Shown: positions 13,696-18,921 of the stretch, in pieces
Layout: each line of letters starts with the position of its first letter
How positions within the stretch are numbered: position 1 is the stretch's first letter
Source: Paludibacteraceae bacterium
GTDB taxonomy: Bacteria; Bacteroidota; Bacteroidia; Bacteroidales; Paludibacteraceae
Assembly (NCBI GenBank): GCA_017542915.1
Contig: JAFXWI010000094.1
Span: 1 to 18,921, forward strand
Direction: 5' to 3'
DNA length: 18,921 bases
The notes under the pieces: generated by a model
Seen by the model: the letters and a program-made list of their open reading frames with translations, nothing else
The model's database searches: none
Told to the model about the DNA's origin: nothing
Position numbers and translations under genes: made by a program

Positions 13696-15356
13696 ATAAA
13701 GAGAAGGATCATCAACTGTCCTGTTAACACACGCAGGAACATCGTCAACGGATAGACCGTCGAGTACGCTACGGCAGCACGGTCATTCGCCGAACTCTGC
13801 GAGGTAGCATAAGCCAATGCAGGCGGGTCGGTCGTTGAGCCTGCTATCAGTCCCATCAGCGTGAAATAATCGAACTTCATCCATTTGCGACCGATGATGC
13901 CGATGATCAGCAACGGCAACAGCGTGATCAATACACCATAGCCGATCCACATGTATCCTCCGCCCAACAAGGTCGGAATAAAACTCTTACCTGCTCCAAA
14001 TCCGACAGCAGCCAAGAACAGCGAGATACCGATCTCGCGGATCATAAGGTTGGCAGACGAAGTGGTATAAGTCACCATGTGATACTTAGGTCCGAAAGCA
14101 CCCATTAAGATTGCCACGATCAGCGAACCACCTGCCAAACCGAACTTGAACGGCTGACTCAGCCCCGGAAGCATCAGCGGCAATGAACCCAATATCACAC
14201 CCAGCATGACACCAAAGAAAAGCGATGCCAAGTTCGGCGCATCCAGATTCTTGGTCGAGTTACCAAAGGACTGTGCCACACGCTCTACGGCTTCCGCTTC
14301 GCCCACTACGGTCAGACGGTCACCTATTTGCAAACGCAGATCAGAAGTAGCCAACAGCTCCACTCCGGCACGACGAACACGGCTGATAGTGATCTGGAAT
14401 GCCTCACGCACTTTCAGATCGCCGATACGTTTGCCGTTGTACTTACGTCTGGTCACATAGATGTGACGGTTCACCAGATGCACATCTTTCTCTTTTTCTT
14501 CCCAAGCCACATCTTCCGTTTCGCCAAGCAGTAAGATGGTACGTTCGTTCTTCATGTCTCCCACAAACCGCACTCGGTCACCGACATGGAGCACGGTGTC
14601 AGCATCCGGCATAAACTCATTGCCATCCGAGTTCATGATACGCGTCACCACGAGGTTGACATGCGTCAGCAGTTTGAGGTCACGCACGCGGATTCCTTCC
14701 ACTTGCGGGTTGGTCAGTCGCATGTCAAGCGTCTTGATATGCTGATCTTCTCCTTTCTCGGTCTGTACTTTCTCTTCCTCTTTCTCCAATTTGATGCGGA
14801 AGATCCAACGGATAAGCAACATCGAGAAGATGATACCCACCACGCCTAAGGGGTACGCCATCGCATATCCAGATGCGATGTCCGGATTAGACACACCCAC
14901 CGTGTCCTGATAAGCCTGTTGTGCAGCTCCGAGACCCGGCGTGTTCGTTACGGCACCAAAGAGCACACCCGTCATGGTTGCGATGTCCACACCGCTCACC
15001 ACGTGGATCACATATGCCGTTACGCAGCCTAAAAGCACAATGCTCGCAGCCAACAGATTCAGTTTCATACCGCCGTGCTCAAAGGATGAGAAGAAACTCG
15101 GTCCGACCTGCAAGCCTATGGAATAGACAAACAGAATAAGACCAATATCCTTGGCAAACGATTCCACCAGCGGATCAAGCGTCATACCAAAATGACTGCA
15201 CGCAATCGCGCAGAACAAGATCCACGTTATACCCAAACTAATACCTTTAATCTTGAGTTTTACACCCAAGTAAATTCCGATAGCAATGGCAAGGGCAAGC
15301 ACAAAAATGGAATGTGCTATGCCCGTGCCAAAGAATAAATTTGTTAACCAGTTCAT
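13692..15356 (-). CDS. YidE/YbjL/AspT-type transporter with two RCK_C domains
   Basis: The 554-residue product is an inner-membrane protein of the aspartate:alanine exchanger family. Two membrane halves (about 1-187 and 375-554) flank a cytoplasmic section with two TrkA-C-like regulatory domains (about 214-280, ending VGDRVRFVGD, and about 293-365, with IGDRLTVVGEAEAVERV). The signature re-entrant segments GAVTNTPGLGAAQQA (134-148) and GSTTDPPALAYATSQ near the C terminus are the paired repeats of the family. Substrate is unknown; AspT itself exchanges aspartate for alanine. A charged linker KLEKEEEKVQTEKGEDQ precedes the first regulatory domain. The stop overlaps the TTG start of the MATE gene. 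The 29 bases between this gene and the pectinesterase are filled by a heptamer tract, and I see no promoter there. Confidence 0.93.
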   Translation of the reverse strand: MNWLTNLFFGTGIAHSIFVLALAIAIGIYLGVKLKIKGISLGITWILFCAIACSHFGMTLDPLVESFAKDIGLILFVYSIGLQVGPSFFSSFEHGGMKLNLLAASIVLLGCVTAYVIHVVSGVDIATMTGVLFGAVTNTPGLGAAQQAYQDTVGVSNPDIASGYAMAYPLGVVGIIFSMLLIRWIFRIKLEKEEEKVQTEKGEDQHIKTLDMRLTNPQVEGIRVRDLKLLTHVNLVVTRIMNSDGNEFMPDADTVLHVGDRVRFVGDMKNERTILLLGETEDVAWEEKEKDVHLVNRHIYVTRRKYNGKRIGDLKVREAFQITISRVRRAGVELLATSDLRLQIGDRLTVVGEAEAVERVAQSFGNSTKNLDAPNLASLFFGVMLGVILGSLPLMLPGLSQPFKFGLAGGSLIVAILMGAFGPKYHMVTYTTSSANLMIREIGISLFLAAVGFGAGKSFIPTLLGGGYMWIGYGVLITLLPLLIIGIIGRKWMKFDYFTLMGLIAGSTTDPPALAYATSQSSANDRAAVAYSTVYPLTMFLRVLTGQLMILLFI

Positions 15357-15360
15357 TTAT

Positions 15361-15395
15361 CAATGTACAATTTACAATGTACAATTTACAATTGT
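15361..15395. repeat. five 7-bp units spanning the pectinesterase-transporter junction
   Basis: On the plus strand the units are CAATGTA, CAATTTA, CAATGTA, CAATTTA and CAATTGT, in perfect 7-bp phase with alternating types. The tract fills nearly the whole intergenic space, supplies the TAA stop of the pectinesterase (15386-15388), and ends five bases before the transporter ATG. Confidence 0.92.
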
Positions 15396-18145
15396 GTTCC
15401 AAGAACATTAAACTCTTTGCCGTCACGTACGATCACTACTTTACCGTCACGGATCATCTTCTTCACTTGCTCATTACTGGCAGAAGCCGTGTTCTCCACA
15501 CCTTGGTGTTCTTCGCCTGCAGGCAATCCGAAACCACCACGACCATTCGCCTTACGAACGGTAATATCCGAACCCTCAGGGAATACTTCGCCTTTCAGTT
15601 TCGAACCAAGCATCAGTTCTGCATTTCCGTTAAGCGCCTCTACGAGGTAGATGCCATCGTCCTCGATATTCTCCAGATCGCACACAGCCTGCAAAGCGTC
15701 CTCGGCTGCGGTACTTGCCCATGCGCCTAAGGTACTTTCCATCGTGTACACAGCAGCCTGATCAGCACTCAGTACGGTCTCGATATCTTGGGTAGCGTTA
15801 CCACTCTTCTCGTCCACGAAAGTCACCACATTGCTTGCCGGTGTCAGTACGGTGCCATCTGCCAAATGCGTGTTATACTCACCGAAGACAGGCCAAGCGT
15901 TCGGGTTCATCAGTTTCTTCGTCCAGCGTTGGATGTCGCTGCTCTCAAAACTGAATTCACCGGCACTATAATCCACGAGAGAATTGAGGAAAGCGCATTT
16001 CGGTGTATTGTTCCATGCACGACCCATCGAAACAACCGGACACTCACTCTTAATCGTACAACCCTCGAATACGTATCCCGCATCGCTGGCAATACCGTTG
16101 TTGGCAGTCAACGCATCGCTACCACCACCGTTCTTTTTACGCTTCTCGCAGTACAGCAGGTTATTCTTGAAATACACGCTACCGTCACCGCAGATGAAGT
16201 CCACCGTTCCGTGAATCTCGCAATCCTCGAAATACTTCACAGCTCCTTGCAGGTTGCTGTAATACGTATCCTGATAACTCAACAGCTTCACGTTCTTGCA
16301 AACGGTCTGCGTACCTTGATCCCACAAAGCTACTGCACGACCATTATCGTTCTTGTAGTAATCCAATGCATTCTGCAGCGTCAGATCTTGCAGGTATGTA
16401 CCCGATACGTTCTTATTGATCTTAATAGTGGCGGTTTTGTCGATACTCTCCTTGGCTGCATCCGGCGCATTCTTGATGATCACGCCTTCCATCGACTGAC
16501 CAATGATCGAGATATTGTTCTTGCTAATTGTCGTCAGCACGGTCTCGCCAAGGTCATATGTGCCATTCGGCAAGAAGATCTTATCGCCCGCTTGGGCTTG
16601 TACCAGAGCCATGAGGAACGAAGCTACGTCACCTGCCGGCACTACGAAATAACCGGTCTCCGGATCTTTCTCCATGAAATCAAGCACGTTGTAAACCACT
16701 ACTTTGTGGATATACTGTTTAGCTGTCCAGTTGATGGTCAACCATCCTGCTTCACCTGCGTATTGAGCAGTCAGTTCTGTGCCATCCGGAGTCTCTTCCT
16801 TCACTACGGAATAGGAAGCCAGCTCTTGCTCACCTGCCATCACTTTAACGTCGCCGCTCTCCGAATACTTGCAAAGCGTCACTACTACCACTGCATTGCC
16901 TGCTACCTGCACGCGGATCGAGCCGTCTGCTGCGAAATACCAGCCGTGTGTACCGTCATGGAAAGCTCCGCCGTTCACCTCTACCGTCTCGTGATCCTCC
17001 GGATAGAAGATAGCCGATGCAAAATCATAAGTCTGAACGGAACCAACAATAGCCTCCTCAATAGGAGTTACTTTTGCCTGAATAGTGGTGTTACCATTGA
17101 TCGGATCGCCAATAGCGGCTTTCTTACCACTGGTATAGAACCATCCACGGAATGCAAAACCTTCTGCTATCTCCGGCAGCACACTCGCTTCCGGTAACAT
17201 GCCCAACGTAGCACCTTCATAAGTCTCTACTTTAGAGAGCGTTGTACCATTCTGATCCTTGAAGATAATCTCACACGGCAAGATATCCGTTGCTTCTGCA
17301 AAGAAATATGGGATATAGGTATTGCCGGACAACTCGAAGGTCAGCAACGCAGCATCGCCTGTATAGGTATAAGTCAAATATTGGTCGAACTGACCGGTCG
17401 TCTCGCCACAAGCAGCATTGTTGCTGAACGTGGTGAATGCCTCTCCGTTCTTCTTGATATTAATCGGCGTAGTGCTGTATTGGCATGCACCGATGGTGAA
17501 TTTCACCGGACCGTCCACCTGCACGTTGATGTAACCGCCATGGATGCCATGCTGATTGCCGTTGTAGCTTGTTCCAGCTACCTCTACTCCTTGTGGCAGC
17601 ACACCGCCTTCCGGAAGCAACACGCTGAACGGATTTTCGCGGAACTCAATCTTGAAATCTACAAACGTACGCGCTACATCCTCTACAAACTGAATCTTCT
17701 GCAGAACAGTCTCTGTGTTCACACCACGGCAAAGGTAGATATTGTTCTGCTCTGCCGTCAACTCAACAACTTGTGTTCCGTACTCGGTCTGCTGACCGGT
17801 GGTAGCGTACTGCGTTTCACCTTTGGTTTGCGCACTCGCGTCACCGCTCCAGTTCCATACTTGCACATCGGCAGCGTTGCTACCGCTACGCGGACCAAAA
17901 CTCAGTTTCAGTTTACCGGCTACAGCCGCCTTGGTAAAGCAGCAATAACCCGAGCTGTTCAACTTGATACCCTTCAGACCGTTGTTCGTGCCTGCCGCAT
18001 CATTCACTTTGTTGTTGAAATACAGCCCATTGTCCGGACTGCTACTCGGAGCTGCCTCCGTGTAATCCCATAGCAGGTCGTTGGGTCCTGCCCACATGGC
18101 TACGCTCATCAGAGCGGCTACCATGAAAGAGAAAAGCTTTTTCAT
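15386..18145 (-). CDS. secreted multidomain pectinesterase
   Basis: The enzyme removes methyl esters from pectin (carbohydrate esterase family 8). The 919-residue product starts with a signal peptide (MKKLFSFMVAALMSVAMWAG). The catalytic beta-helix spans about 495-775. Active-site residues are visible: Gln625 and Asp626 in QDTYYSN, Asp649 in GTVDFICGDG, and Arg709/Trp711 in MGRAW. Upstream lie a beta-sandwich-like region (about 22-155), two related modules (about 195-287 and 390-487, both with a GxY/F...VQVxG...CxYS pattern), and between them an InlB-like beta-grasp repeat (about 291-360, GFAFRGWFYTSG). The C terminus (VKKMIRDGKVVIVRDGKEFNVLGT) resembles short tails found on exported Bacteroidota proteins. 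It has its own promoter. No SusC/D or other pectin genes are near. Confidence 0.93.
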   Translation of the reverse strand: MKKLFSFMVAALMSVAMWAGPNDLLWDYTEAAPSSSPDNGLYFNNKVNDAAGTNNGLKGIKLNSSGYCCFTKAAVAGKLKLSFGPRSGSNAADVQVWNWSGDASAQTKGETQYATTGQQTEYGTQVVELTAEQNNIYLCRGVNTETVLQKIQFVEDVARTFVDFKIEFRENPFSVLLPEGGVLPQGVEVAGTSYNGNQHGIHGGYINVQVDGPVKFTIGACQYSTTPINIKKNGEAFTTFSNNAACGETTGQFDQYLTYTYTGDAALLTFELSGNTYIPYFFAEATDILPCEIIFKDQNGTTLSKVETYEGATLGMLPEASVLPEIAEGFAFRGWFYTSGKKAAIGDPINGNTTIQAKVTPIEEAIVGSVQTYDFASAIFYPEDHETVEVNGGAFHDGTHGWYFAADGSIRVQVAGNAVVVVTLCKYSESGDVKVMAGEQELASYSVVKEETPDGTELTAQYAGEAGWLTINWTAKQYIHKVVVYNVLDFMEKDPETGYFVVPAGDVASFLMALVQAQAGDKIFLPNGTYDLGETVLTTISKNNISIIGQSMEGVIIKNAPDAAKESIDKTATIKINKNVSGTYLQDLTLQNALDYYKNDNGRAVALWDQGTQTVCKNVKLLSYQDTYYSNLQGAVKYFEDCEIHGTVDFICGDGSVYFKNNLLYCEKRKKNGGGSDALTANNGIASDAGYVFEGCTIKSECPVVSMGRAWNNTPKCAFLNSLVDYSAGEFSFESSDIQRWTKKLMNPNAWPVFGEYNTHLADGTVLTPASNVVTFVDEKSGNATQDIETVLSADQAAVYTMESTLGAWASTAAEDALQAVCDLENIEDDGIYLVEALNGNAELMLGSKLKGEVFPEGSDITVRKANGRGGFGLPAGEEHQGVENTASASNEQVKKMIRDGKVVIVRDGKEFNVLGTQL

Positions 18146-18204
18146 TGTGTTATAATTTATTTAGTTAAATGATTGTTTTTTCATTTACACACTACTTCAC
18201 GCTG

Positions 18205-18236
18205 CAAAATTACTAAAAATATTTCATATACACAAG
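18205..18236 (-). promoter_or_regulatory. Bacteroidota-type promoter of the pectinesterase gene
   Basis: On the minus strand CTTG (18236-18233) is followed after exactly 20 bp by TAATTTTG (18212-18205), matching the TAnnTTTG -7 element. The transcript would start near 18200, about 50-55 nt before the ATG at 18145. I see no other control site in 18146-18204. Confidence 0.7.
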
Positions 18237-18316
18237 ACCTTGAAGATTTTTTTATAAAAAAATCAGCACTTATCTCCCCTCTTTGCCTAATTATTGCAAA
18301 ATATTTTGCACGCGCG

Positions 18317-18348
18317 CTTGCGTATTTCAAAAAAAAGTTGTACCTTTG
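18317..18348 (+). promoter_or_regulatory. Bacteroidota-type promoter of pheT
   Basis: CTTG (18317-18320), 20 bp, then TACCTTTG (18341-18348). The 21 bases 18328-18348 (C, eight A, GTTG, then TACCTTTG) are identical to 51-71 upstream of prfB. Transcription should start shortly after 18348, leaving a leader of about 45 nt. Confidence 0.85.
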
Positions 18349-18372
18349 TAGCCGATTTTATAAAATCCTAAA

Positions 18373-18396
18373 TTGTAAATCGTAAAATCGCAAATA
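18373..18396 (+). repeat. weak 7/8-bp periodic tract in the pheT leader
   Basis: GTAAATC (18375-18381), GTAAAATC (18382-18389) and GCAAATA (18390-18396) repeat with period 7 to 8, just before the pheT ATG. The match is partial and the region is AT-rich, so chance is not excluded. Confidence 0.45.
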
Positions 18397-18397
18397 G

Positions 18398-18921
18398 ATG
18401 AATATTTCGTACAATTGGTTAAAACGCTACATTGCGTTGACAGATGACGCTGAGACAGTAGCAAAAATTCTTACTTCTATCGGTTTGGAAGTGGGTACAG
18501 TGGAGACCGTAGAAACCATCAAAGGTGGTCTGAAAGGTCTTGTAGTGGGAGAAGTGTTGAGTTGTGAACCCCACCCTAATTCCGACCACTTGCATATCAC
18601 CAAAGTGAATATCGGCGAGGGAGAACCGCTGCCGATCGTTTGTGGAGCACCGAACGTGGCTGCCGGACAGAAAGTCATTGTGGCTACTATCGGAACCGTT
18701 CTTTATGACGGAGATCAGTCCTTTACTATCAAGAAAGGCAAACTGCGTGGTGAAGATTCCTTTGGTATGATCTGCGCGGAAGATGAGATCGGTGTGGGTT
18801 CCGACCATGCAGGTATCATCGTGCTGCCTGCCGATACGCGCGTGGGTATGCCCGCACGTGAGTATTATAATGTGCAGGACGATACCATCATCGAGGTGGA
18901 CATTACGCCGAACCGTTCCGA
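18398..18921 (+). CDS. pheT: phenylalanine--tRNA ligase beta subunit, N-terminal part (cut by window end)
   Basis: PheT pairs with PheS in an alpha2-beta2 enzyme that charges tRNA-Phe. Only the first 174 codons are present and the frame is open to the window edge. The start MNISYNWLKRYIALTDD is typical of the family. Residues about 40-150 form the EMAP/tRNA-binding OB-fold domain (CEPHPNSDHLHITKVNIG, VCGAPNVAAGQKV, GKLRGEDSFGMICAEDEIG), and the final VDITPNRSD-like sequence opens the B3/B4 region. The ATG at 18398 is about 50 nt downstream of a clear promoter. pheS is not immediately upstream, where the divergent pectinesterase lies, so the two subunits are encoded apart here, as in many Bacteroidota. 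Confidence 0.97.
   Translation, partial: MNISYNWLKRYIALTDDAETVAKILTSIGLEVGTVETVETIKGGLKGLVVGEVLSCEPHPNSDHLHITKVNIGEGEPLPIVCGAPNVAAGQKVIVATIGTVLYDGDQSFTIKKGKLRGEDSFGMICAEDEIGVGSDHAGIIVLPADTRVGMPAREYYNVQDDTIIEVDITPNRS

Noticed and set aside
15788..17197. 469-codon plus-strand open frame antisense to the pectinesterase gene
   Set aside because: The minus-strand frame has a signal peptide, recognisable domains and catalytic motifs. The antisense frame has none and is a by-product of codon usage.
1..18921. Mobile element, phage, CRISPR or toxin-antitoxin content
   Set aside because: All open stretches are accounted for by recognisable core-type genes. No transposase, integrase, spacer-repeat array or toxin pair is visible, and gene spacing is operon-like throughout.

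Overview
The window looks like chromosomal core DNA from a Bacteroidales bacterium, probably an uncultured gut or rumen member. The evidence is three promoters of the Bacteroidota type (a TTG-type -33 element, a 20 bp spacer and TAnnTTTG at -7), A-rich leaders without strong Shine-Dalgarno sequences, and gene products typical of the phylum: an S41 PDZ peptidase, a BleC-type C1 peptidase with signal peptide, a YidE/AspT transporter, and a large secreted pectinesterase with a DGK...IVRDG-like C-terminal tail. I see no phage, IS element, CRISPR array, rRNA or tRNA.

Layout. Positions 1-174 are the leader and promoter of prfB. Positions 175-7279 are eight plus-strand genes in tight succession: prfB (RF2), a small lipoprotein, a C1-like cysteine peptidase, a short UPF0029/IMPACT protein, a PlsC-like acyltransferase, coaD, an S41 processing peptidase and a Crp/Fnr regulator. 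A symmetrical hairpin at 7286-7307 separates them from a convergent minus-strand run, 18145 down to 7332: pectinesterase, YidE-type transporter, MATE transporter, 4'-phosphopantetheinyl transferase, dnaX, ygiQ and an M23 peptidase. The last six of these are overlapping or a few bases apart and look translationally coupled. The 252 bp region 18146-18397 carries back-to-back promoters for the pectinesterase (minus) and pheT (plus, cut by the window end).

Functionally the window mixes translation (prfB, pheT), replication (dnaX), CoA and ACP cofactor metabolism (coaD makes CoA, the PPTase consumes it), envelope lipid and wall functions (acyltransferase, M23, S41), transport and one plant-polysaccharide enzyme. 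No SusC/SusD pair is present, so the pectinesterase is not part of a visible polysaccharide utilisation locus.

The most interesting signal is a dispersed set of short, degenerate repeat tracts with a period of 7 bp (one tract has a period of 8 bp), placed at gene edges and inside genes. They form the hydrophobic core of the signal peptides of two unrelated peptidases (shared SL(V/A)LCPLS), the tail of the PPTase, an extra loop in the MATE transporter, the whole spacer between pectinesterase and the YidE-type gene, and possibly the edges of the prfB and pheT leaders. A second MATE loop is a C/G-rich hairpin-like insert. Because 7 is not a multiple of 3, unit gain or loss would shift frame, yet all affected genes here are open. 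Other notable points: prfB lacks the usual in-frame UGA frameshift site, and the prfB and pheT promoters share a 21-base core.
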